Shown here piece after piece: positions 10,501-17,624 of a DNA stretch of 27,797 nt. Source of the DNA: Symbiodinium natans (lineage: Eukaryota; Sar; Dinophyceae; Suessiales; Symbiodiniaceae). A model generated the notes under the pieces. It ran no database searches, had not been told where the DNA came from, and saw only the letters and a program-made list of their open reading frames with translations. The translations under genes were made by a program, and so were the position numbers. Each line of letters begins with the position of its first letter. The stretch's first letter is position 1. The stretch is from NCBI GenBank assembly GCA_905221605.1, contig CAJNDS010001228.1:1-27797 (forward strand), given 5' to 3'.

Positions 10501-13218
10501 CCCTAAACCCTAAACCCCTAACCCCTAAACCCTAAACCCCAAACCCCAAACCCCACGCAGACCGGGAGGTTTCCAGCTTCGACAGGACCCAGGCGCTCCA
10601 GCTTGGGACATGATGATCCTGGGCATCTTCTGTAAAGAGAATGCCAAAGCGCTAAGGCTTCGGGTTTAGGGTTTAGGGTTTGGGGTTTGGGGTTTGGGGT
10701 TTGGGGTTTGGGGTTTGGGGTTTAGGGTCTCTCTGGGCTCCCATGTTCCTCTCCTCACCTCTTTGGTCTGTATGAGGCCTAGAAATCCTTGCAGTATTCA
10801 TCCCCAAGTACTTCTAAGGAGCGAAGTTATTGAACAAATCTACGTTTAGAACGCGCCAGCAGCAATAAAATCCCGGTTTTGGGCTTCAACATGAGGTTCA
10901 AAAACCTAAAATTAATTTAAAGGGTTTAAACCCTACGCAGACCCGTCTTGCGACGCGTCAAAGAAACATTGGAGCCTCTAGACAGCGCCCAGGCAGTCTT
11001 CGGGTTCAGGGTTTAGGGTTTAGGGTTCAGGGTTCAGGGTTTAGGCTTCAGGGTTTAGGGTTCAGGATCTAGCTTGAGTTTAAGGCTTGAGGTTGCAGGT
11101 TTAGGGTCTGTGGCTTAAGACGAAGGTTGCGACGAGCGTGCCGCTAAGCCTCCCCAAACCCGAAAGCAACAATATTTGAATCTTCTCAGCCTTAAACCTT
11201 AAACCCTGTAACTCTGCAACCCTAGATCCTAAAGCCTCAAACCTTGCCAGTCCTTAGCCGTAAATTTTGGCTTCAAAGGGCGCTTGGGGCCTCGGGCTTC
11301 GGGCTCCCTGGCTAGGGCTTACTACTTAGAACCCTAAGCCGCAGCCGCGCCGCATTACGGAGACCATGGCCCGGGAGTTCTTGATGAGTGCCGATCGCCT
11401 TGGCTCCGATCCGACGGGGTTTAGGTTCTACGGAGCTTAGAGCTTAAGGGTTTCGGGGTGGAGCAAGTGGTAAGTTTTGCGTTTAGGAATTCGTAACCTC
11501 AAGGTGCGGTTGTGTGAAGACTTGGTACAAGGGAGAACCCTAAACCCTAAACCCTAAACCCTAAACCCTAAACCCTAAACCCTAAACCCTAAACCCTAAA
11601 CCCTAAACCCCAAACCCCAAGTTTTTAAGAAGATGTGTATGGGCCCGGGGTTCGCTTTATTGCACAGAAGAAAGGTGAGCTCCGCAAGGGCGTGCTTGGG
11701 AGGCCCTAGGTAAAATCCTAAGCCCTGAGCCCCACCCCGAACTTCAAACCAAATTTCTAAACCCTGCACCCTTACATGAACACTGGCCCCCATAGCAGTG
11801 AACCCTAAACCCTAAACCCTAAACCCTAAACCCCAAACCCCAAACCCTAAACCCTAAACCCTAAACCCTAAACCCTAAACCCTAACCGTCCCGGCCCAGG
11901 GTCATGTACCAGGCCAGGAAGGAGGCCACCAGCAGCACGGTTAGGAGGCCCATGAGCCCAGGTATGCTGTCCATGCTCAGGCACGGCGTACCTGGGGTTT
12001 AGGGTTTAGGGTTTAGGGTTTAGGGTTTGGGGTTTGGGGTTTGGGGTTTGGGGTTCAGGGTTCAGGGACTTTGAAGTTTGGGGTTTAGGGCTTGGGGTTT
12101 TAGAAGTTTGGGGTTTAGGGCTTGGAGTCGGGGGTTTTAGGGTTGAAGGTTTCCAGAGTTTAGGCTTCAACCTTGGAAACAGAACTTCACAGGCCCTCGG
12201 GAGGCTTCATAGGGATGCCCTGTTCGGGGGGTCCTATCGTCAGGGTCAAGATATTTATTGGAGGTAATGCTGGGGGGATTTGCGTTTTCGAAATACCCGG
12301 ATAGACCAGGCGCCTACTTCGATTGCAGGGTTTTAGGGTTTAGGGTTTTGGGTTAGGGTTTGGGGTTTGGGGTTTGTGGTTCAGACTGGGGTGTGGGTTT
12401 AGGAAGGCCATAGGTGCCAAAACCCTCAGCCAGCTCTAGGGTTTAAGGGTGTTCGGGGTTTATGGTTTAGGGGCTCAGGTTTCGGGTTTGGGGTTTAGGG
12501 TGCTAAGGTTTCGGGGTGATGATTTTCACACTAGGTTCCCCAGCAAGCTACAAATCGAAGGGGTTTAGGGCCTTGGTACCTTTTGCACTTGTGGCGGTCG
12601 TTCGCTGGCTGTCCTGCTGGAGACATAGAGCCAGCAAACCCCCAGGTTCCGCCACGCAAACCGCCAGGCTTAGGGTTTTTAGGAGTTATAGGGGTTAAAG
12701 GGTTTATAGGGTTTGTAGGGAATAAAGAGTTTAAATAGGGTTTATAGGGTTTATTGGTTTTCTTAGGGTTCAGGGTTTAAAGGGCTTCGGGTTTCGGGAG
12801 ACCAGCTGAGGCCCCCCGCAAGTGCCATCGCTGATGCTGTAGTGGCTGTACTTGCAAAAGCCGCAGGCGATACCCTCAGGGTGAACCCCTAAGCCCTAAA
12901 TCCCAAACCCTAAACCCTAAACCCTAGACCCTAAACCTGAACCCTACTCGGCTTAGGTGTTTCGAGGGTTTAAGGTTCGGGCGTGACAAAAAAACGACTA
13001 CAAGCCCTGAGCCCTCTCCTCCCACCACTGAATTCAGGGTTCAGGGTTCAGGGTTCAGGGTTTAGGGTTTAGGGTTTAGGGTTTAGGGTTTAGGGTTTAA
13101 GGTTTAAGGTTTAAGGTTTAGGTACAAGAAGCAGAGGGCACTACGGGCCTGGCGACCCGTGGCGCAGACAGTCCCAGGCCGGCCCCCGAGGCAGTGCCGC
13201 TCGTTCTTGCAGGCTAGC
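4416..13218 (-). CDS. Intron-rich gene (~28 micro-exons) for a Cys-rich polytopic membrane protein; introns of telomere-like repeats
   Basis: Between blocks of degenerate TTTAGGG/CCCTAAA sequence lie short unique islands. On the minus strand they are open, mostly G/C-ending at third positions, and mostly bounded by AG|G acceptors and GT (some GC or GA) donors. In order they join in one frame from 13218 to 5958, and again from 5120 to the stop at 4416. The exon-26 join needs a GA donor. The product has a Cys-rich part (CLGGRPGTVCATGRQ, GIACGFCKYSHYS) resembling the GCC2/GCC3 ephrin-receptor-like repeats of dinoflagellate and oomycete surface proteins, then a strong membrane helix, a long polytopic region and a last helix near the C-terminus. 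Exons total about 1.67 kb and introns about 63-874 nt. The 5' end is not found. Individual weak exons may be wrong. A receptor or channel-like role is inference. Confidence 0.6.
4675..4770. repeat. 13-bp inverted repeat with 70-nt loop
   Basis: CTTACTTCTCCAA (4675-4687) pairs with TTGGAGAAGTAAG (4758-4770). It lies in the intron between exons 27 and 28 and is not telomere-like. It may be a small foldback. Confidence 0.5.
5006..5120 (-). CDS. Exon 27: C-terminal transmembrane helix
   Basis: The minus strand reads WKREDFSLQKYL, then NAVGLVFMVFYLAICALAVM and RPYLGR. This is a basic/acidic stretch, a hydrophobic span of about 20 residues and a positive end, so a clear membrane helix. About 28 of 36 codons checked end in G or C, and plus-strand frames contain stops. 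The acceptor is CTCCAG|G. The donor AGG|GTTTAG lies in the telomere-like repeat (a GTAGGG donor five bases earlier is possible). A longer start at 5153 stays open. Confidence 0.7.
5254..5298 (-). CDS. Exon 26 (weak candidate)
   Basis: CAACACAG|CCC acceptor and GTCTAA donor bound 15 codons reading PYTPKSSAVNGKKAT, 11 of them ending in G or C. It accepts phase 0 from exon 25, but with this donor it leaves no bases where exon 27 needs two. A GA donor inside the block would fix the frame. Other small islands between 5400 and 5860 (for example NFVPKIWDSQGT near 5808-5847) could be the real exon. Confidence 0.25.
5958..6007 (-). CDS. Exon 25
   Basis: Bounded by CTGCAGCAG|G and CAT|GTTCCC. Encodes LAFSSGITRPNTQRNH after a shared Gly codon and keeps the frame of exon 24. 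Third-position GC is moderate. It probably follows a membrane helix. Confidence 0.4.
6182..6201. repeat. (AT)10 microsatellite
   Basis: Perfect AT dinucleotide run within the candidate intron between exons 25 and 24. Confidence 0.9.
6372..6463 (-). CDS. Exon 24: hydrophobic segment
   Basis: Acceptor TTTTTTAGTATCAG|G and donor TTTCCG|GTACTC. The best frame (21 of 30 codons ending in G/C) reads LVGLSGAVGRLAAWLGSQES, then LFWGLRLLVS: two hydrophobic stretches consistent with membrane helices. It begins with one base and leaves one, matching its neighbours. A plus-strand frame is open but has poorer third-position GC. Confidence 0.55.
6786..6851 (-). CDS. Exon 23: Pro-rich loop
   Basis: Reads LTFTIRRNSEAPPPTFQGPD plus S, a hydrophilic Pro-rich loop. 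The acceptor AATAG|C lacks the preferred G, and the donor is ACG|GTTCCT. It keeps frame with exons 22 and 24. Third-position GC is about 20 of 28 when read through the island. Confidence 0.5.
7066..7094 (-). CDS. Exon 22 (29-nt micro-exon)
   Basis: AAGCAG|G acceptor and GAG|GTTTAA donor bound nine codons, GLRAYGGFL. It starts in phase 0 after exon 21 and leaves two bases that make a Ser codon with exon 23. It is supported by position, splice signals and frame only. Confidence 0.35.
7395..7488 (-). CDS. Exon 21: hydrophobic segment
   Basis: Lies between CCCTAAA-type repeat on the left and TTTAGGG-type on the right. Reads NSILAWSQVGTEDPFTDLFV, then VMLTVPLPPGR; about 22 of 28 codons checked end in G/C. 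The donor AGG|GTTAGG lies in the repeat. A plus-strand frame (SGTVSITTNKSVKGSSVPTW) is equally open with similar third-position GC, so strand rests on frame continuity with neighbours. Confidence 0.5.
7587..7625 (-). CDS. Exon 20 (39-nt Pro-rich micro-exon)
   Basis: CTTCCAG|G acceptor and CCG|GTGTAG donor bound a basic, Pro-rich stretch reading RLSKPPTPPIPR with its flanking codons. Length is a multiple of three, so skipping it would keep the frame. Confidence 0.35.
7836..7902 (+). repeat. (CCCTAAA)~9 array next to exon 19
   Basis: Perfect heptamer run ending at CCCTAAG, directly beside the 5' splice site of exon 19. It is the left half of the opposed-array arrangement around that exon. Confidence 0.9.
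7909..7965 (-). CDS. Exon 19, flanked by opposed telomeric arrays
   Basis: A 57-nt island sits between (CCCTAAA)n and (TTTAGGG)n. On the minus strand it has acceptor AACGAG|G, donor GCTCG|GTGAAG and reads MQLANFDLGLLKIQCHAA; 15 of 19 codons end in G/C. The FDLGLLKIQC stretch recalls the membrane-proximal segment of TRP-like or GCC2/GCC3 polytopic proteins, which is a weak resemblance from memory. Confidence 0.6.
7974..8154 (+). repeat. (TTTAGGG)~24 array, intron 18
   Basis: Nearly perfect heptamers with occasional variants (GGGCAAAGGG, GGGTTCAGGG). It faces the CCCTAAA array on the other side of exon 19, so the two arrays are inverted across the exon. In transcript orientation it forms the 3' part of the intron. 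Confidence 0.9.
8289..8334 (-). CDS. Exon 18
   Basis: Acceptor GGTTCAG|G in a degenerate telomeric array and donor AGTAG|GTAACC. Reads FLVWHPTNLSRVLS, hydrophobic then polar. It joins exon 17 via a Trp codon and exon 19 via an Arg codon, both in frame. Confidence 0.5.
8412..8486 (-). CDS. Exon 17: hydrophobic segment
   Basis: ATGCCTCAG|G acceptor. Reads VFSGLSLVWEEPVSSLLSLK, then LGSI; about 20 of 24 codons end in G/C, among the clearest coding signals here. The 3' end is ambiguous: a GA donor (ATCT|GAAGGA) keeps the frame and just precedes an in-frame TGA, and GC donors a few bases earlier would too. Confidence 0.55.
8600..9125. other. Telomere-repeat-free island within intron 16
   Basis: About 525 bp of T-rich (plus strand) sequence without TTTAGGG motifs interrupts the repeat landscape. 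Open frames exist on both strands (up to about 119 codons), but they are low in third-position GC and I recognise nothing. It may be an insertion or ordinary unexpanded intron sequence. Confidence 0.5.
9361..9412 (-). CDS. Exon 16
   Basis: Reads AFGSQDCQDYCFVALH, with 20 of 29 codons ending in G/C when the frame is extended. The donor is CATG|GTGTGA. The acceptor is either TTAG|AGG (phase 0, used here) or AGAG|G two bases later. Two Cys and aromatic residues suggest a loop next to a helix. Confidence 0.5.
9557..9582 (-). CDS. Exon 15 (26-nt micro-exon, weak)
   Basis: TTCAAG|G acceptor and GCT|GTTGAG donor bound FLLQIWGA, which is hydrophobic. It was inferred mainly because exons 14 and 16 do not join in frame without it. 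Confidence 0.3.
9669..9721 (-). CDS. Exon 14
   Basis: CAAAG|G acceptor, and donor CAGG|GTTTAG inside the telomere-like repeat. The frame with best third-position GC (14 of 17) reads CLCRPWVSRLQVDESLQ. A competing frame (VLVQTLGVPPASGRELAG) is open but weaker by codon ending. Confidence 0.5.
9895..9930 (-). CDS. Exon 13
   Basis: TTATAAG|G acceptor. Reads CRVWALVPFAA, with most codons ending in G/C. The 3' end is set by a GC donor (AA|GCACTC) that preserves frame with exon 14; a GT within it would not. Confidence 0.4.
   Translation of the reverse strand: MQGLGVGALRR
10135..10206 (-). CDS. Exon 12
   Basis: GGTTTTCAAG|G acceptor and CGG|GTTTAG donor lying in a CCCTAAA run. Reads LMRLLGEIPTIHLLFELLRS, then DFF: an amphipathic helix with spaced basic residues, as in linkers or helices of polytopic channels or transporters. 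One base at the start and two at the end fit both neighbours. Confidence 0.5.
10563..10629 (-). CDS. Exon 11
   Basis: Classic acceptor with a pyrimidine tract (TTCTCTTTACAG|A) and donor CCCG|GTCTGCG. Reads DAQDHHVPSWSAWVLSKLET plus S; 18 of 25 codons end in G/C. One of the best-bounded exons. Its donor resembles that of exon 10 (GTCTGCGT). Confidence 0.6.
10943..10997 (-). CDS. Exon 10
   Basis: Reads TAWALSRGSNVSLTRRKT and leaves one base that makes a Glu codon with exon 11. Donor GACGG|GTCTGCGT. The acceptor is CCGAAG|A; a shorter version starting at 10975 with AGAG|G is possible if exon 9 ends differently. Confidence 0.5.
11359..11403 (-). CDS. Exon 9
   Basis: Reads PRRSALIKNSRAMVS, basic; about 20 of 25 codons in the wider island end in G/C. 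Donor TCC|GTAATG. The acceptor is GGAG|CC, or CCAAG|G five bases later. The frame stays open to about 11340, so a GC donor giving a longer exon is possible. Confidence 0.5.
11498..11520 (-). CDS. Exon 8 (23-nt micro-exon, weak)
   Basis: ACCAAG|T acceptor and GAG|GTTACG donor bound FTQPHLE. It is called because it bridges exons 7 and 9 in frame. If exon 7 ends earlier (CTTCT|GTGCAA) it is not needed. Confidence 0.3.
11537..11614 (+). repeat. (CCCTAAA)~10 array at the exon 7 donor side
   Basis: Perfect heptamers grading into CCCCAAA. The 5' splice site of exon 7 (GTTTGG) lies in its last unit. Confidence 0.9.
11616..11705 (-). CDS. Exon 7
   Basis: Acceptor GGATTTTACCTAG|G. Reads PPKHALAELTFLLCNKANPG, then PIHIFLKTW; 19 of 27 codons end in G/C. 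The first base pair completes a Gly codon with exon 6. The donor GG|GTTTGG lies in the repeat. Upstream, the frame stays open to an ATG near 11793, but the splice signal at 11705 and continuity with exon 6 favour this start. Confidence 0.55.
11887..11991 (-). CDS. Exon 6: main transmembrane helix
   Basis: Island between (CCCTAAA)n and (TTTAGGG)n. Reads TPCLSMDSIP, then GLMGLLTVLLVASFLAWYMT, then LGRD, a textbook membrane helix followed by charged residues. Nearly every codon ends in G/C. Acceptor CCCCAG|G, donor GACG|GTTAGG. It begins with two bases and leaves one, matching exons 5 and 7. This is the strongest single exon in the gene. Confidence 0.75.
12195..12233 (-). CDS. Exon 5: Pro-rich juxtamembrane piece
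   Basis: GATAG|G acceptor. Reads PPEQGIPMKPPE and joins exon 6 as PPEGTPCLSMD, a plausible juxtamembrane linker. The in-frame end uses a GC donor (GAGG|GCCTGT). A GT four bases on would leave the wrong phase. Confidence 0.4.
12297..12313 (-). CDS. Exon 4 (17-nt micro-exon, weak)
   Basis: GTAG|G acceptor and CCGG|GTATTT donor bound RLVYP with shared Arg and Gly codons. It is supported only by splice signals and by joining exons 3 and 5 in frame. Confidence 0.3.
12580..12613 (-). CDS. Exon 3
   Basis: TCTCCAGCAG|G acceptor after a pyrimidine stretch, donor AAAAG|GTACCA. Best frame reads QPANDRHKCK (8 of 10 codons ending G/C). The frame stays open upstream to about 12670, so a longer exon is possible. 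Confidence 0.4.
12796..12874 (-). CDS. Exon 2: Cys-rich repeat
   Basis: Reads GIACGFCKYSHYSISDGTCG, then GPQLVS. The spacing CxxC then Cys after an aromatic/Gly-rich loop is typical of GCC2/GCC3 (putative ephrin-receptor-like) repeats. About 22 of 28 codons end in G/C. Acceptor CCTGAG|G, phase 0. The 3' end is uncertain: a GA donor (TCCC|GAAACC) keeps frame with exon 3; a GT donor ten bases earlier would need a different partner. Confidence 0.65.
13149..13218 (-). CDS. Exon 1 as found: Cys-rich repeat (not the gene start)
   Basis: Reads LACKNERHCLGGRPGTVCAT, then GRQ; about 25 of 31 codons end in G/C. CLGGxPGTxCAxGR followed by the next exon's GIACGFC is, as I recall it, the canonical motif of dinoflagellate Cys-rich surface proteins, so the join itself is evidence for the splice model. 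Acceptor CCGAG|G; donor CAG|GCCCGT is GC type. It begins mid-codon, so an exon must lie upstream. Confidence 0.65.
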
Positions 13219-13990
13219 CTCGGTTTGGGGTTTGGGGTTTAGGGTTTATAGGGCTAGGGTTTAGGGTTTAGGGTTTAGGGTTTAGGGTTTAGGGTTTAGG
13301 GTTTAGGGTTTAGGGTGCAGGGTTTCAGGTTTAGGAGGTGTTGGGTGTCAGGTGTCAGGAGGTTTGGACTGTTGACGACCCCTCCAAGGCTCAAACACCA
13401 TCACCCTAAAACCCCCTAAGCAGGGGAACCTCCCCACCCTATCAGAAACTTCACAAAGGGCAGGGTTGAGTTTTTAGGGCTTTCGTCACCTACTTGGTAA
13501 GTTCCTTGAGCCTCCTGCCCCCGTTTACTCGCCCCCGCCTAAACCGAACCCGGAACAACAAAAAGGGTAAAGGGCACCACTGGACTACCAAGTACCTTAA
13601 TAGGAGTTCCCCTAAACCCTAAACCCTAAACCCTAAATCCTACTTAAAAAACCGAAAGCCGCAGTCGCCGCGCTACCAAGGAAAGCCACGTGATGAAAGC
13701 CGGCATCATCAGCCGAGTAGCACGGACAGCGGCTCGTCGACAGCAGACCAAAAGCCTCTGACGGACCAGGGTTTAGGTTGCAGGGCTCAGGGATTTAGGA
13801 TTTAGGGAGACTTTCATTGGAAAGAGTAAGGCTTACCCCCAAAGCCCTGAAAGCCCGAAGCCCTAGTAGCACTAGCCCTCCCAAACCCTAAACCCTAAGA
13901 CCCTAAGACTCTAAGACCCTAAACCCCTAAACCCCTAAGTACGTAGGACCTTTCTGCTCTATTTGGCTTTGCTCTCTGCCTGACTAACTT
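13219..13990. other. Upstream continuation of the micro-exon gene, exons unresolved
   Basis: Telomere-like repeats at 13257-13316 and 13612-13640, with unique islands between. Possible minus-strand exons are 13357-13381 (VVNSPNL, GA donor) and the GC-rich island at about 13680-13767, open in more than one frame (for example AFGLLSTSRCPCYSADDAGF). None has decisive support. The start codon may lie here, upstream of the repeat arrays, or be missing. Confidence 0.4.
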
Positions 13991-13994
13991 TTCA

Positions 13995-16900
13995 GGATTT
14001 TAAGGATTTTAAGGATTTTAAAGATTTTAAAAAGGCTTTAAAATCCTTAAAACCCTTACAGTTTTTGGAAAATCCATTTCCTAAAACTTTAAGGATTTTA
14101 AGGGTTTTAAGGCCTTTTTAAAATCTTTAAAATCCTTAAAATCCTTAAAGTTTTTGGAAAATCCATTTCCAAAATTTTAAGGATTTTAAGGGTTTTAAGG
14201 CCTTTTTAAAACCTTTAAAATCCTTAAAATCCTTAAAGTTTTTGGAAAATCCATTTCCAAAAATTTTAAGGATTTTAAGGATTTTAAAGATTTTAAAGGG
14301 GTCCCGGAGGCCCAGGGGCCCCGGGCCACCTTTTAAAATCTTTAAAACCTTTAAAATCTTTAAAATCCTTAAAGTTTTTGGAAAATCCATTTCCTAAAAC
14401 TTTAAGGATTTTAAGGGTTTTAAGGCCTTTTTAAAACCTTTAAAATCCTTAAAATCCTTAAAGTTTTTGGAAAATCCACTTCCAAAAAGTTTAAGGATTT
14501 TAAGGATTTTAAAGATTTTAAAGGGGTCCCGGAGGCCCAGGAGCCCCGGGCCACCTTTTAAAATCTTTAAAACCTTTAAAATCTTTAAAATCCTTAAAGT
14601 TTTTGGAAAATACATTTCCTAAAACTTTAAGGGTTTTAAGGGTTTTAAGGCCTTTTTAAAACCTTTAAAATCCTTAAAATCTTAAAAGTTTTTGGAAAAT
14701 CCACTTCCAAAAATTTTAAGGATTTTAAGGATTTTAAGGATTTTAAAGATTTTAAAGGGGTCCCGGAGGCCCAGGAGCCCCGGGCCACCTTTTAAAATCT
14801 TTAAAACCTTTAAAATCTTTAAAATCCTTAAAGTTTTTGGAAAATCCATTTCCTAAAACTTTAAGGATTTTAGGGGTTTTAAGGCCTTTTTAAAATCTAT
14901 AAAATCCTTAAAATCCTTAAAGTTTTTGGAAAATCCATTTCCAAAAATTTTAAGGATTTTAAGGATTTTAAAGATTTTAAAGGGGTCCCGGAGGCCCAGG
15001 GGCCCCGGGCCACCTTCTAAAATCTTTAAAACCTTTAAAATCTTTAAAATCCTTAAAGTTTTTGGAAAATCCATTTCCTAAAACTTTAAGGATTTTAAGG
15101 GTTTTAAGGCCTTTTTAAAATCTTTAAAATCCTTAAAATCCTTAAAGTTTTTGGAAAATCCATTTCCAAAAATTTAGGATTTTAAGGATGTTAAGGATTT
15201 TAAAGATTTTAAAGGGGTCCCGGAGGCCCAGGGGCCCGGGCCACCTTTTAAAATCTTTAAAACCTTTAAAATCCTTAAAATCCTTAAAGTTTTTGGAAAA
15301 TCCATTTCCTAAAACTTTAAGGATTTTAAGGGTTTTAAGGCCTTTTTAAAGTCTTTAAAATCCTTAAAATCCTTAAAGTTTTTGGAAAATCCATTTCCAA
15401 AAATTTTAAAGATTTTAAGGATTTTAAGGATTTTAAAGATTTTAAAGGGGTCCCGGAGGCCCAGGAGCCCCGGGCCACCTTTTAAAATCTTTAAAACCTT
15501 TAAAATCTTTAAAACCCTTAAAGTTTTTGGAAAATCCATTTCCTAAAACTTTAAGGATTTTAAGGGTTTTAAGGCCTTTTTAAAACCTTTAAAATCCTTA
15601 AAACCCTTAAAGTTTTTGGAAAATCCACTTCCAAAAGTTTTGAAGATTTTTAAGGATTTTAAAGATTTTAAAGATTTTAAAGGGGTCCCGGAGGCCCAGG
15701 CGCCCCGGGCCACCTTTTAAAATCTTTAAAACCTTTAAAATCTTTAAAACCCTTAAAGTTTTTGGAAAATCCATTTCCTAAAACTTTAAGGATTTTAAGG
15801 GTTTTAAGGCCTTTTTAAAACCTTTAAAATCCTTAAAATCCTTAAAGTTTTGGAAAATCCATTTCCAAAAATTTTAAGGATATTAAGGATTTTAAGGATT
15901 TTAAAGATTTTAAAGGGGTCCCGGAGGCCCAGGAGCCCCGGGACACCTTTTAAAATCTTTAAAATCCTTAAAATCCTTAAAGTTTTTGGAAATCCATTTC
16001 CTAAAACTTTAAGGATTTTAAGGGTTTTACGGCCTTTTTAAAACCTTTAAAATCCTTAAAATCCTTAAAGTTTTTGGAAAATCCATTTCCGAAAATTTTA
16101 ACGATTTTAAGGGTTTTAAAGGTTTTAAAGATTTTAACGGGGTCCCGGAGGCCCAGGAGCCCCGGGCCACCTTTTAAAATCTTTAAAACCTTTAAAATCC
16201 TTAAAATCCTTAAAGTTTTTGGAAAATCCATTTCCTAAAGCTTTAAGGATTTTAAGGGTTTTACGGCCTTTTTAAAATCTATAAAATCCTTAAAATCCTT
16301 AAAGTTTTTGGAAAATCCATTTCCAAAAATTTTAAGGATTTTAAGGGTTTTAAAGGTTTTAAAGATTTTAAAGGGGTCCCGGAGGCCCAGGGGCCCCGGG
16401 CCACCTTTTAAAATCTTTAAAACCTTTGAAAGTTTTTGGAAAATCCATTTCCAAAAATTTTAAAGATTTTAAGGATTTTAAGGATTTTAAAGATTTTAAA
16501 GGGGTCCCGGAGGCCCAGGAGCCCCGGGCCACCTTTTAAAATCTTTAAAACCTTTAAAATCTTTAAAACCCTTAAAGTTTTTGGAAAATCCATTTCCTAA
16601 AACTTTAAGGATTTTAAGGGTTTTAAGGCCTTTTTAAAACCTTTAAAATCCTTAAAATCCTTAAAGTTTTTGGAAAATCCATCTCCAAAAATATTTAAGG
16701 ATTTTAAGGATTTTAAGGGTTTTAAGGATTTTAAAGATTTTAAAGGGGTCCCGGGGGCCCAGGGGCGCCGGGCCCCCTTTTAAAATCTTTATAATCCTTA
16801 AAAATCTTTAAAATCTTTAAAATCCTTAAATTTTTAGGAAATCCATTTCCTAAAACTTTAAGGATTTTAAGGCCTTTTTAAAATTTTAAGAAGGCCTTAA

Positions 16901-17395
16901 AATCCTTAAAATCCTTAAAGTTTTTGGAAAATCCATTTCCAAAATTTTTAAAGATTTTAAAGATTTTAAGGATTTTAAAGATTTTAAAGGGGTCCCGGGG
17001 GCCCAGGGGCGCCGGGCCACCTTTAAAATCTTTAACATCCTTAAAACCTTTAAAATCTTTAAAGTTTTTGGAAAATCACTTTCCTAAGTTTTGAAGGGTT
17101 TTAAGGATTTTAAGGGTTTTAAGGTTTTTGAGGATTTTAAGGTTAAGGATTTTAAGGAAAAGCCTTAAAACCCTTAAAATCCTTAAAGCCCTTAACGTTT
17201 TTGGAAAATCCCTTTCCGAAAACTTTAAGGGTTTTAAGGGTTTTAAGGATTTTCAGGGCGCCGGGCCACCTTTTAAAATCTTTAAAATCCTTAAAACCTT
17301 TAAAACCCTTAAAAAAAGTTTTACAATCTTTAAAATCCTTAAAGCGTTTGGAAAATCACTTTCCCAAAACTTTAAGGACTGTAAGGACTTTTTAA
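13995..17395. repeat. ~229-bp higher-order repeat array (AAGGATTTT family)
   Basis: About fourteen units. Each combines runs of AAGGATTTTA or its complement, two copies of TTTTTGGAAAATCCATTTCC, and a GC core GGTCCCGGAGGCCCAGGAGC. Equivalent points recur at 14390, 14615, 15074, 15539 and 16231, giving a 225-232 bp period. AATCCTTAAAG and CTTTAAGGATT flank the GGAAAATCC block as inverted arms. Apparent frames (DFPKTLRILKILKVLKILKG) are repeat translations. Units decay towards 17 kb. Confidence 0.9.
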
Positions 17396-17399
17396 AGTG

Positions 17400-17620
17400 A
17401 TGGGCCTCCAGAAAGGCGCGGCTCGATTTGGCCAAATTTTGCCGGGCAGGCTCCGGGCAAAATTTGGCCCGGAGCCTGTCCGGCAAAATTTGGCCAAATC
17501 GAGCCGCGCATTTCTCATCGCATACGAAGAGCAACCCGATTTGGCCAAATTTTGCCCGGAGCCTGCCCGGCAAAATTTGGCCAAATCGAGCCGCGACCTT
17601 GTGGAGGCCCGAAATTATTT
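17400..17620. repeat. TTTGGCCAAA module nested in the 229-bp array
   Basis: The module from 1-2104 (GGGCCTCCAGAAAGGCGCGG, CGATTTGGCCAAATTTTGCC, GCATTTCTCATCG) reappears here, flanked on both sides by the AAGGATTTT family. Its end (GGCCCGAAATTATTTAA) also matches the edge at 1470-1490. It therefore moves or is copied as a discrete unit. Confidence 0.85.
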
Positions 17621-17624
17621 AACT

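Larger units (their letters stand above)
4220..13960. repeat. Dispersed degenerate telomere-like repeats, both orientations
   Basis: TTTAGGG and CCCTAAA units, with variants such as TTTGGGG, TTCAGGG and CCCTGAA, fill most space between the unique islands. Runs range from one unit to about 24. Many islands have CCCTAAA on the left and TTTAGGG on the right. Scattered interstitial blocks with coding islands between them do not look like a chromosome end. Confidence 0.9.

Noticed and set aside
14145-16231. Repeated 73-81 codon minus-strand frames (DFPKTLRILKILKVLKILKG)
   Set aside because: One frame per 229-bp unit; leucine/lysine pattern comes from AAGGATTTT repeats.
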